From positions 1-41,902 of the forward strand of contig CANGFE010000017.1 in assembly GCA_947453155.1 (NCBI GenBank): a stretch of DNA of 41,902 bases, in the 5' to 3' direction. The position numbers were made by a program, and so were the translations under genes. Shown here one piece after another: positions 1-6,755 of this stretch. The DNA is from Beijerinckiaceae bacterium (GTDB taxonomy: Bacteria > Pseudomonadota > Alphaproteobacteria > Rhizobiales > Beijerinckiaceae). Numbering within the stretch: position 1 is the first letter of the stretch; every line of letters begins with the position of its first letter. The notes beneath the pieces were generated by a model. The model made no database searches and was not told the origin of the DNA. It was given only the letters and a program-made list of their open reading frames with translations.

Positions 1-8
1 GGAAGTCA

Positions 9-728
9 ATGTCTGATCTTCTCCAGCTCGACAACATCGCCGCCGGTTATGGCGAAGCGCAGGTGTTGCAGAATATTTCCTTCTCGCTGAAGGAAGGCGA
101 GGCGCTCGCCTTGCTCGGCCGCAATGGCACGGGTAAGACGACGCTGATCAACACGATCATCGGCCTCACGCGCCGCCGCGCGGGCACAATCCATCTCGCT
201 GGCGCTGATGTGACGAAACTGCGTCCCGATCAACGCGCCATGGCTGGCATCGGCTGGGTGCCGCAAGAGCGCAATATTTTCCGCTCGCTGACGGTCGAAG
301 AAAATATCACGGCTGTTGCCACCAAAGGCCCGTGGACGCTGGAGCGCATCTATCAAATGTTCCCGCGCCTCGCTGAGCGCAAGCGTAACCTTGGCACGCA
401 ATTGTCAGGCGGCGAGCAGCAAATGCTCGCGGTCGGCCGCGCGCTGGCGCTCAATCCGCGTGTGCTTCTGCTCGATGAGCCGCTGGAAGGCCTAGCGCCC
501 ATCATTGTCGATGAACTGCTGGCCGCCATTCGCCGTATTGTGGTGGAAGAGCGGATGGCCGCTATCATTGTCGAGCAAAGCGCGCGCAAGATTTTGCCGC
601 TCACTGAGCGCGCGATCATTCTCGATCGCGGCACGATTGTGCATCAAGGCCCATCTGCCGAATTGGCCGAAGATGCGGTCAGATTAGCCAATATTATGGG
701 AATTGCCGGAACACCCGGCGCGCATTAA
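9..728 (+). CDS. livF: Branched-chain amino acid-type ABC transporter ATPase, LivF family
   Basis: ATP-binding subunit of a high-affinity HAAT/Liv importer. It works in the cytoplasm, bound to LivH/LivM-type permeases, and powers uptake of branched-chain amino acids or, in many relatives, aromatic acids or amides. The 239 residues show Walker A (GRNGTGKT, 37-44), Q-loop Q86, the ABC signature LSGGEQ (132-137), Walker B VLLLDEP (152-158), and the LivF-type VEQ in place of the usual switch histidine. Length and order are normal for LivF. GGAAG lies just before the ATG at the very edge of the window, so the partner genes (livG/H/M/J) are probably upstream and out of view. A MetE-like gene follows after 36 bases on the same strand. 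The substrate cannot be read from the sequence. Confidence 0.93.
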   Translation: MSDLLQLDNIAAGYGEAQVLQNISFSLKEGEALALLGRNGTGKTTLINTIIGLTRRRAGTIHLAGADVTKLRPDQRAMAGIGWVPQERNIFRSLTVEENITAVATKGPWTLERIYQMFPRLAERKRNLGTQLSGGEQQMLAVGRALALNPRVLLLDEPLEGLAPIIVDELLAAIRRIVVEERMAAIIVEQSARKILPLTERAIILDRGTIVHQGPSAELAEDAVRLANIMGIAGTPGAH

Positions 729-764
729 GGGCGGCAACGCTCAAGCTTAAGAGGACCAAATAAA

Positions 765-1868
765 ATGCAACGCACTAAGCCACCTTTCCGCGCTGATCAT
801 GTCGGCTCGCTCCTGCGCTCAGCCGCGTTGAAAGATGCGCGCATCAAACATGCGCGCGGCGATATTTCCGGCTCCGATTTGAAAGCGACGGAAGATGTCG
901 AGATCAAGAAGGTGATCGCCAAGCAGGAAGAGATCGGCCTGCACTCGGTGACCGATGGCGAATATCGCCGCGCTTGGTGGCATTTCGATTTTCTCGGTGC
1001 GCTCGAAGGTGTTGATCTGATCGATGTTGATCAGGGCATTCAGTTTGCTGGCGTGCAAACCAAAGCTCAGGCGCCGCGCGTTGTCTCGCGTTTGGATTTT
1101 TCCGATCACCCGATGCTGGCGCATTTCCGCTTTTTGAAAGAGCACACCAAGCAAACGCCGAAAATGACCATTCCCTCGCCGTCCATGCTGCACTATCGCG
1201 GCGGCCGCAAAATGATCAACATGGGCGTCTATCCGCAGATGGAGAATTTCTATCACGATCTGGGCCAAGCCTATCGCAAGGCGGTGCATGCCTTCTATGC
1301 GGAAGGTTGCCGCTACCTGCAGTTGGACGATTGCTCCTTCGCTTATTTGTGCGATCCCGAGCAGCGCAAAATGTTGGCCGCGCGTGGCGATGATCCGACC
1401 AAGCAGGGCGAGATTTATGCGGGCATGATCAATGCTGCGATTGATGGTCGCCCGGATGATCTGGCGATCACCATGCATTTGTGCCGCGGCAATTTCCGCT
1501 CGACCTTTGTGGCGTCGGGTGGCTATGAGCCGATTGCGGATTTGCTGTTCAATCAGGTCCATGCTGATGGCTATTTCATGGAATGGGACAATGACCGCTC
1601 GGGCGGTTTCGAGCCGCTGCGTTTCCTGCCCAAGGGCAAGCATGTGGTGTTGGGTCTGGTGACCTCGAAGACAGGCGTGCTGGAAACGCGCGATGATCTG
1701 CTGCGCCGGATTGAAGAGGCGTCCAAATATGCGCCGCTCGATCAGCTCTGCCTGTCGCCGCAATGCGGTTTTGCTTCGACCGAAGAGGGCAATACGCTCG
1801 CCGAGGAAGAGCAGTGGGCGAAATTGCGCTTGGTGGTGCAAGTCGCACAGGAAGTTTGGGGGAAGTAA
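765..1868 (+). CDS. Cobalamin-independent methionine synthase-like zinc methyltransferase (MetE C-terminal family)
   Basis: A 367-residue single-domain relative of the catalytic half of MetE (YxjG/YxjH and epoxyalkane:CoM transferase group). It starts with the family's typical FRADHVGSLLR stretch. The zinc site is complete: H238 and C240 in MHLC, E273 in FMEWD, and C334 in SPQCGF. The family uses zinc to activate a thiol for alkyl transfer. The MetE N-terminal half is absent, so the methyl donor and thiol acceptor are uncertain; homocysteine is the default guess. GAGG at 751-754 sets the start. It lies 36 bases behind livF on the same strand and ends at a strong hairpin terminator, so the two are probably co-transcribed, and the substrate may come in through that transporter. 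No SAM or cobalamin riboswitch fits in the gap. Confidence 0.85.
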   Translation: MQRTKPPFRADHVGSLLRSAALKDARIKHARGDISGSDLKATEDVEIKKVIAKQEEIGLHSVTDGEYRRAWWHFDFLGALEGVDLIDVDQGIQFAGVQTKAQAPRVVSRLDFSDHPMLAHFRFLKEHTKQTPKMTIPSPSMLHYRGGRKMINMGVYPQMENFYHDLGQAYRKAVHAFYAEGCRYLQLDDCSFAYLCDPEQRKMLAARGDDPTKQGEIYAGMINAAIDGRPDDLAITMHLCRGNFRSTFVASGGYEPIADLLFNQVHADGYFMEWDNDRSGGFEPLRFLPKGKHVVLGLVTSKTGVLETRDDLLRRIEEASKYAPLDQLCLSPQCGFASTEEGNTLAEEEQWAKLRLVVQVAQEVWGK

Positions 1869-1888
1869 GCCTCTCTCACTGATGCAAG

Positions 1889-1914
1889 AAGGCGGGCTCA
1901 AGCCCGCCTTTTTT
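1889..1914 (+). terminator. Rho-independent terminator of the livF/MetE-like unit
   Basis: A 10-bp perfect stem (AAGGCGGGCT at 1889-1898 with AGCCCGCCTT at 1901-1910) is followed by a T run. It sits 20 bases after the MetE-like stop. Confidence 0.85.
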
Positions 1915-1919
1915 GTGCT

Positions 1920-2021
1920 CGTCATTGCGAGGAGCGAAGCGACGCGGCAATCCATGGCGCTGATGCTCAGAGATTGGCGCTATGGATTGCCACGTCGGCC
2001 TACGGCCTCCTCGCAATGACG
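1920..2021. repeat. Palindromic intergenic repeat, copy 1 (full, subtype A)
   Basis: Ends CGTCATTGCGAGGAGC and CTCCTCGCAATGACG are inverted. Inner arms CGGCAATCCAT and ATGGATTGCC flank a variable loop. This is the reference copy of the family seen throughout the window. Confidence 0.9.
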
Positions 2022-2046
2022 AGGAGGGTGATGTCCTCTTTGAGCT

Positions 2047-2150
2047 CGTCATTGCGAGGAGCGCAGCGACGCGGCAATCCATAGCGCTGACGCTCAGAGA
2101 TTAGCGCTATGGATTGCGACGTCGGCCCTATTGGGCTCCTCGCAATGACG
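2047..2150. repeat. Palindromic intergenic repeat, copy 2 (full, subtype A)
   Basis: Same ends and inner arms as the copy at 1920, only 25 bases away. It stops 12 bases short of the GIY-YIG stop codon. Confidence 0.9.
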
Positions 2151-2162
2151 GGGGAGTGATCG

Positions 2163-2528
2163 TCATGCGAGCTCTGGATAGAGATCGTGCCAATCCGGGT
2201 TCATCTCTTCGATCAGTTTGATCTTGTCATTGCGTGAGCCAGCTTTGATTTGTTTCTCGCGTGCAATGGCGTCGAGCATGTTGGATTGTGGCTCATACCA
2301 TACCAACAGTTTGCATCCATATTGACGCGTAAAGCCCGCCATCAGGCTTTCACGATGCTCATAAGCGCGACGTGAGAGATCCGACGTCACGCCCGTATAA
2401 ATGGTCCCGCGATAGCGATTGGCCATGATGTAAACGACTGGCTCGCGCAATGAAGCCCCTGAAGTTGATTGAAATGAAGAAATGAAAAAGCTGAGCGATA
2501 TTCGATTGGCTCGTGTGTGTTCAGTCAA
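2163..2528 (-). CDS. Small GIY-YIG nuclease-domain protein (UPF0213/YhbQ-like)
   Basis: A single GIY-YIG domain: VYI at residues 32-34, YTG at 44-46, arginine-rich DLSRRAYEH at 51-59, and a candidate metal-binding glutamate E91 in REKQIK. Stand-alone proteins of this kind are common in bacteria and most have no proven role; the fold cuts DNA in repair and mobile-element enzymes. The first 30 residues of this reading are not domain-like, so the true start may lie further in, but there is no ATG between residue 1 and the domain. The gene is boxed in by repeats on both sides (2047-2150; 2551-2660), which raises the possibility of a link with them. Confidence 0.72.
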   Translation of the reverse strand: MTEHTRANRISLSFFISSFQSTSGASLREPVVYIMANRYRGTIYTGVTSDLSRRAYEHRESLMAGFTRQYGCKLLVWYEPQSNMLDAIAREKQIKAGSRNDKIKLIEEMNPDWHDLYPELA

Positions 2529-2550
2529 GTTTTGTTGGAAAGGCTGCGGC

Positions 2551-2587
2551 TATGGATTGCCGCGTCGCTTCGCTCCTCGCAATGACG
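2551..2587. repeat. Palindromic repeat, right half only
   Basis: Carries TATGGATTGCCGCGTCG and the CTCCTCGCAATGACG end, but no matching left half before it. Confidence 0.8.
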
Positions 2588-2611
2588 GGGGAAAGGTGTC
2601 CACTTGGTGCT

Positions 2612-2660
2612 CGTCATTGCGAGGAGGCCCGTAGGGCCGACGCGGCAATCCATAGCGCTG
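2612..2660. repeat. Palindromic repeat, left half only
   Basis: CGTCATTGCGAGGAGG end and CGGCAATCCATAGCGC inner arm without a right half. With 2551-2587 it forms an inside-out pair. Confidence 0.8.
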
Positions 2661-2691
2661 ATCTATCCCGCGCTAGCGCAGCCCTTCCCCA

Positions 2692-2720
2692 TTGCCCCAC
2701 CACCCCACGCCCCTTATAAT
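2692..2720 (+). promoter_or_regulatory. Sigma-70-type promoter of the CoA-transferase operon
   Basis: TTGCCC (2692-2697), a 17-base spacer, and a perfect TATAAT (2715-2720). It lies 52 bases before the subunit A start. Transcription would start near 2727. Confidence 0.65.
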
Positions 2721-2754
2721 GTTCACCATCCGAATGATTGTTCACATAGCGAAC
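2721..2754 (+). promoter_or_regulatory. Two operator-like palindromes over the transcription start
   Basis: GTTCACCATCCGAAT (2721-2735) and GTTCACATAGCGAAC (2740-2754) share GTTCAC-N4-CGAA, with centres 19 bases apart. The second extends to TGTTC-N7-GAACA. Sites of the GTTC-N7-GAAC type suit an IclR-family regulator such as those of aromatic-acid operons (PcaR/PcaU/PobR class). Position just after the -10 box suggests repression. No regulator gene is adjacent. Confidence 0.55.
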
Positions 2755-2772
2755 ATATAAAGGAAGGCTGAC

Positions 2773-3624
2773 ATGGCCAAATTCATGGGTCTTGCCGAGG
2801 CGATTGCGCAGAATGTGCGTGATGGCGATACGGTCGCGATGGAGGGGTTTACCCACCTCATTCCTTTTGCCGCAGGGCATGAAATCATCCGTCAGGGGCG
2901 CAAGCACCTGACTCTCATCCGCATGACGCCCGATCTCATCTATGACCAGATGATCGGCATGGGCTGCGCGGATAAGCTCGTCTTTTCCTGGGGCGGCAAT
3001 CCTGGTGTGGGCTCGACGCATCGCATGCGTGATGCCGTGGAAAACGGCTGGCCGAACCAGCTCGCCATCGAAGAACATTCGCATGCCGCCATGGCGAACG
3101 CTTATGAAGCAGGTGCGGCCAATCTGCCGTTTGCTGTTTTGCGCGGTTACATTGGCGTGGATCTGCCGAAGGTGAATTCGAAAATCAAAAGCGTCACTTG
3201 CCCCTATACAGGTGAAGTGCTCGCCACTGTGCCAGCACATCGCCCCGATGTCGGCATCATCCATGCACAGCGCGCGGATAAAGAAGGCAATGTGCTGATC
3301 GAAGGCATTACCGGCTGCCAGAAGGAAGTCGTGCTCGCCTCCAAGCGCACAATTGTCACGGTGGAAGAGGTGGTCGAAAAGCTCAACCCGCCGTCGTTCA
3401 ATTCTGTTGTCTTGCCGCATTGGACGGTGGGCGCCATTTCCCATGTCGTGGGTGGTGCGCATCCCTCTTATGCGCAGGGCTATTACAAGCGCGACAATTC
3501 TTTCTACATTGCTTGGGACAAGATCTCGCGTGATCGCGACACATTCTTGGCGTGGATGAAAGAAAACGTCTTGGAAAAAACACCTGAAGCATTTGCTGTT
3601 CATGCGAAGAAGGGGAGCGCCTGA
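2773..3624 (+). CDS. CoA-transferase subunit A (3-oxoadipate/glutaconate type)
   Basis: First subunit (283 residues) of a class I CoA-transferase related to GctA and CatI, which move CoA from an acyl-CoA to a free acid in the cytoplasm. In aromatic catabolism the acceptor is 3-oxoadipate, the step before thiolysis to succinyl-CoA and acetyl-CoA. The sequence has the family's early VAMEGFTHLIPFAAGHE stretch and the glycine-rich SWGGNPGVGS (72-81). The active-site glutamate is expected on the B subunit. AGGAAGG five bases ahead fixes the start. Only two bases separate it from subunit B, so the pair is one operon. No other beta-ketoadipate gene (thiolase, pca/cat) is in the window, so the substrate stays open. 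Confidence 0.85.
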   Translation: MAKFMGLAEAIAQNVRDGDTVAMEGFTHLIPFAAGHEIIRQGRKHLTLIRMTPDLIYDQMIGMGCADKLVFSWGGNPGVGSTHRMRDAVENGWPNQLAIEEHSHAAMANAYEAGAANLPFAVLRGYIGVDLPKVNSKIKSVTCPYTGEVLATVPAHRPDVGIIHAQRADKEGNVLIEGITGCQKEVVLASKRTIVTVEEVVEKLNPPSFNSVVLPHWTVGAISHVVGGAHPSYAQGYYKRDNSFYIAWDKISRDRDTFLAWMKENVLEKTPEAFAVHAKKGSA

Positions 3625-3626
3625 TC

Positions 3627-4394
3627 ATGGCCGATTTCACCCGCAATGAAATGATGACCATCGTCGCCGCACGCGCGCTCAAAAATGATGACGTGTGTTT
3701 TGTCGGCATTGGTGCACCGTCTGCCGCCTGCAATCTCGCGCGCCTCACGCATGCGCCGCAGATCACCCTGATCTATGAATCCGGCACGATCGGCACACGC
3801 CCGAACGTGCTGCCTCTCTCGATTGGCGATGGCGAGCTGTGCGAAACAGCGCTCACCACAGTGTCGGTGCCGGAAATGTTCCGCTACTGGCTGCAAGGTG
3901 GTCGCATCACCGTCGGCTTTTTGGGCGGTGCGCAGATCGATAAATTCGCCAACATCAACACAACCGTTGTGGGCGATTACGACAAGCCGAAAGTCCGCTT
4001 GCCGGGCGGTGGCGGCGCACCGGAAATCGCGACCAATTGCGGAGAAATCTTCATCACCATGGCGATGGGCAAGCGCGCGTTTTTGGACAAGCTGCCCTTC
4101 ATCACATCCATGGGGCATGGCCCAACGGGCAAAGAGCGCCGCGCATATGGGACCAAGAGCAAAGGCCCAACACGTCTCATCACCGATATGTGCGTGTTTG
4201 AGCCCGATGCCGAGACGAAGGAAATGACCATCGTTTCGATCCATCCGGGCGTGACGCGCGAAGAGATTGCGGAAAATTGCGGCTGGACGCCGCGCTATGC
4301 CGCGCAGTGTGGCGAAACGCCTGCACCCACAGCCCAAGAGCTCGAAGTGCTGCGCGATATCCAAGCCCGCACCAAGGCCGCGCACGCGGCCTGA
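3627..4394 (+). CDS. CoA-transferase subunit B (3-oxoadipate/glutaconate type)
   Basis: Second subunit (255 residues), related to GctB and CatJ. It carries the probable catalytic glutamate E51 in LIYESGTIGT, matching the SENG-type loop where the enzyme-CoA thioester forms. Length fits the family. AGGGGAG (3611-3617), inside the end of subunit A, serves as ribosome-binding site, which is typical of tightly coupled subunits. The operon ends at the hairpin at 4414-4450. The A/B split and the sizes favour the CatIJ/GctAB branch over the shorter ScoAB/PcaIJ branch. Which acid is activated is inference only. Confidence 0.85.
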   Translation: MADFTRNEMMTIVAARALKNDDVCFVGIGAPSAACNLARLTHAPQITLIYESGTIGTRPNVLPLSIGDGELCETALTTVSVPEMFRYWLQGGRITVGFLGGAQIDKFANINTTVVGDYDKPKVRLPGGGGAPEIATNCGEIFITMAMGKRAFLDKLPFITSMGHGPTGKERRAYGTKSKGPTRLITDMCVFEPDAETKEMTIVSIHPGVTREEIAENCGWTPRYAAQCGETPAPTAQELEVLRDIQARTKAAHAA

Positions 4395-4413
4395 TCGGGC
4401 ACTCTGGCGACCC

Positions 4414-4450
4414 AAAAGGCGGCCCGGCGCAAGCTTGGCCGCCTTTTCTT
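4414..4450 (+). terminator. Rho-independent terminator of the CoA-transferase operon
   Basis: An 11-bp perfect stem (AAAAGGCGGCC at 4414-4424, GGCCGCCTTTT at 4437-4447) has a 12-base loop and a T-rich tail. The A/T flanks also make it a possible terminator on the other strand. Confidence 0.8.
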
Positions 4451-4523
4451 CAACTTTCGGTGGCTTGCCCGCCTATGCAAGTCACGTCAGACTAGGGGCA
4501 TCACGCTTGGGGCACGCGAGCCA

Positions 4524-4772
4524 ATGCTAAGCCAGCAAGATCTGACTTATTCCGCCAAACAGCCGCGCCCTGAGCCGGATGAGGTGGATTATGCGCAGCG
4601 TGATTTCGTCAATCTGGTCGCGACAATTTTTCTGCTTGTCCTCGCGCTTTGTGTGTCATGGACCGTGCGCGCGGTGACAGATCAAGAACGCCAATTGCGC
4701 TGCGTGGAATCGGGCCGTCGAGATTGCGTGCAAATTGCGACGCCCCCGCAGGGCATGCGCGCTTTGCGCTAG
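4524..4772 (+). CDS. Small single-pass membrane protein, function unknown
   Basis: An 82-residue protein I do not recognise. A charged, proline-containing N-terminus (1-27) is followed by one hydrophobic segment at about 28-50 (VNLVATIFLLVLALCVSW) and a short tail with two cysteines (LRCVESGRRDC) that could form a disulfide if outside the membrane. There is no clear ribosome-binding site, so the start is only likely. It runs into the end of the convergent pyroglutamyl peptidase gene with stop codons overlapping (4769-4772). Supported by composition, position between a terminator and the next gene, and lack of a competing ORF. Confidence 0.5.
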   Translation: MLSQQDLTYSAKQPRPEPDEVDYAQRDFVNLVATIFLLVLALCVSWTVRAVTDQERQLRCVESGRRDCVQIATPPQGMRALR

Positions 4773-5335
4773 GCGGACATCACCCGCAAGACTTTTTCAA
4801 GACCCGTTTGCATCGCGGCCAATGTCATCTGTTCGTCAGGGTAGGGCAGGTGGATGAAGCCGACGCTTGGCACAGAACTGCCGAGCGAGAGATAGAGCGT
4901 GTGATTGCAAATATAATCACCCGCATCATCTGAAATCTCGGCCTCAAGCCCCGAGCCACGCAGCACATCGACCAAGCGCGCTGCATCGACGCGCGCATGG
5001 CGCAGGCCCGGCCCTTGCGGATCAATCGTGCCCGAGGCGCGGCGCATATTCTCTGCATCAGGATGAAGCCGCGTACATTCATTGCGCGCGCGCGTTTCAA
5101 CGCCAATCGTGTTGCGCTTAGTGGCCAGACCCAGATGCAAAATGGCATCGGGTTGCACCTCCTCGATTAGCGCGGCGATCCGTGCCTCTGCCTCATGCCA
5201 AGTAACGGGCAGAATACGCGTGACGAGTTCCGCGCCATCCAGCGGGCGCGCTGCGAGAGATTGCACGATGGGGGTGGTTGGATTCTCAGGCGCACCGGGG
5301 AAGGGGCCAAATCCGGTCAGTAAAAGTCGTTTCAT
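4769..5335 (-). CDS. pcp: Pyrrolidone-carboxylate peptidase (pyroglutamyl peptidase I, C15)
   Basis: Cytoplasmic cysteine peptidase that removes N-terminal pyroglutamate from peptides. With the start at 5335 the protein is 188 residues and begins MKRLLLTGFGPFPG, the family's normal N-terminus; a longer reading to 5383 adds an unrelated extension and is not preferred. The triad is visible: E80 in IGVETRARN, C143 in DAGDYICNHTLY, H162 in GFIHLPYPDEQ. Length is slightly under the usual 200-215. It is divergent from the alpha/beta hydrolase gene, with 60 bases between the starts. Likely used in peptide recycling. Confidence 0.85.
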   Translation of the reverse strand: MKRLLLTGFGPFPGAPENPTTPIVQSLAARPLDGAELVTRILPVTWHEAEARIAALIEEVQPDAILHLGLATKRNTIGVETRARNECTRLHPDAENMRRASGTIDPQGPGLRHARVDAARLVDVLRGSGLEAEISDDAGDYICNHTLYLSLGSSVPSVGFIHLPYPDEQMTLAAMQTGLEKVLRVMSA

Positions 5336-5395
5336 GTGTGCATGATAGAGCCTTGCCGCATTCTCGTCACCTTTGACCTTCATTGGCTGTGACCA

Positions 5396-6634
5396 ATGGT
5401 CCAGCTGTTGACGCGGTTAACTTTTGGGAAAGTTTTGCGCGCTTTGAACAGGGCTGAACATTTTGGGATTTTTCTTGTGACCTCGCCCGCCCGCTTCACC
5501 TCTCACAAAAGCCTCCTGCTGGTTTGCGCCTTCGCGCTGCCGGTGATGTTGGGCGGCTGCTTTGGTGGTTCCGATGCGCGCATGAGCGCATCTGCGGGTT
5601 CTATGGCGGCGCAAGCCGCTGGCGCGCGTGTGACACCGATCTTCATCGCTTCAACGCGGCGCGAAAATATCTTGGCGCAAGCCGAGAGCGCAGCAGATGG
5701 CGGCGCGCATTATGCTATCTCCATGGTCTCTGTTCCTTCGGGCCATAAACCGGGCGAGATTGAAGAGCCATCTTTCGGCAAGCCCAATCCGGAAAAGCAT
5801 TTTGCGGTGCTTGGTGGCCACGGGCTTGATCCAGAAGATTTCCGCTTGCAGGTCTCAACCTATCTGTCAGGCCGCATCGGCTCGAACCGTGACGTCTTGC
5901 TCTATGTGCATGGTTTCAACACATCGCAAGACGAAGCGCGTTTTCGTCTCGCACAGCTCGCCCATGATGGCGGCTTTGGTGGTGTGGCTGTGCTTTTCAC
6001 TTGGCCGTCGAAATCCGATCTCTTCTCCTATGTCTCCGACAAGGAGAGCGCCACCGCCTCACGCGATGCTTTGCAAAAGCTGATGCGTGATTTGGCGCAA
6101 GTGGAAGGTGTGGGCCGCGTGCATGTGCTCGCTCATTCCATGGGCTCGTGGCTTGCCATGGAAGCACTTCGCGAAAATGCCATTGCAGGCTCGAAAAATC
6201 TTGGCAATCGCTTGGGCGATGTGATGCTGGCGTCCCCTGATATTGATCTCTCTGTCTTCAAGACACAGATGGCGCGCCTGCAAGGTGCCAATGTTTCGAT
6301 TTTTGTCTCGGCCAATGACCGCGCGCTCAATCTGTCGAGCAAGATTGCAGGTGCGCGCCCGCGTGTGGGCGCGATGGATCCGCGCAATGCCAAACAGCGC
6401 GCTGAACTCGCGCAGCTGGGTGTGAAAGTTTATGATCTGTCGGGAGCCTCCGCGGGCTTCATCGGCCATTCGCTTTATGGCGATGTGCCCGCCGTTGTGC
6501 GCACCATCGGCGCGCAATTGGGCATGGCGCGCGAAGATGCGGGCGTGACAGCGATGATTGACGCGAGTTCGCGCATGCCAGCCGAAGTCAACGTGCCGCC
6601 AGCACAGACACCGCCGCTTGCGCCGATGAACTAA
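5396..6634 (+). CDS. Lipoprotein-type alpha/beta hydrolase (DUF900 family)
   Basis: A serine hydrolase likely held at the membrane. A hydrophobic stretch ends in a lipobox (MLGGC, C55), so the mature protein would be lipidated at C55. The hydrolase part has the oxyanion-type HGFN (172-175), the nucleophile S248 in LAHSMGSW, an acid in SPDIDL (D282) or ANDRAL (D308), and H358 in IGHSLYGD. DUF900 proteins are esterase-like and mostly uncharacterised. The ATG at 5396 gives an unusually long pre-lipobox part; a GTG at 5477 leaves a normal 28-residue signal peptide and may be the true start. The proline-rich tail looks unstructured. A repeat copy follows the gene. Confidence 0.75.
   Translation: MVQLLTRLTFGKVLRALNRAEHFGIFLVTSPARFTSHKSLLLVCAFALPVMLGGCFGGSDARMSASAGSMAAQAAGARVTPIFIASTRRENILAQAESAADGGAHYAISMVSVPSGHKPGEIEEPSFGKPNPEKHFAVLGGHGLDPEDFRLQVSTYLSGRIGSNRDVLLYVHGFNTSQDEARFRLAQLAHDGGFGGVAVLFTWPSKSDLFSYVSDKESATASRDALQKLMRDLAQVEGVGRVHVLAHSMGSWLAMEALRENAIAGSKNLGNRLGDVMLASPDIDLSVFKTQMARLQGANVSIFVSANDRALNLSSKIAGARPRVGAMDPRNAKQRAELAQLGVKVYDLSGASAGFIGHSLYGDVPAVVRTIGAQLGMAREDAGVTAMIDASSRMPAEVNVPPAQTPPLAPMN
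5419..5434. promoter_or_regulatory. Short inverted repeat inside the 5' end of the hydrolase ORF
   Basis: AACTTT (5419-5424), TGGG, AAAGTT (5429-5434). It follows a TTGACG (5408-5413). If this is a promoter or operator, the hydrolase must start downstream, at GTG 5477. Weak evidence. Confidence 0.25.
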
Positions 6635-6644
6635 CCCATCAGCC

Positions 6645-6746
6645 CGTCATTGCGAGGAGCGCAGCGACGCGGCAATCCATAGCGCTCATGCTGATAGATT
6701 GGCGCTATGGATTGCCACGTCGGCCTTCGGCCTCCGCGTAATGACG
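6645..6746. repeat. Palindromic intergenic repeat (full, subtype A)
   Basis: Same ends and inner arms as the copy at 1920; the right end is slightly decayed (CTCCGCGTAATGACG). It sits between two convergent genes. Confidence 0.88.
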
Positions 6747-6755
6747 AGGCTATGA

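Noticed and set aside
729..764. SAM or cobalamin riboswitch before the MetE-like gene
   Set aside because: The gap is 36 bases, too short for any known aptamer.
819..1955. Long ORF on the minus strand opposite the MetE-like gene
   Set aside because: It mirrors a gene with a full zinc site, shows no domain of its own, and runs through the terminator into a repeat.
1920..2150. Insertion sequence ends
   Set aside because: Inverted ends are present, but there is no transposase frame between or near them; better described as palindromic repeats.
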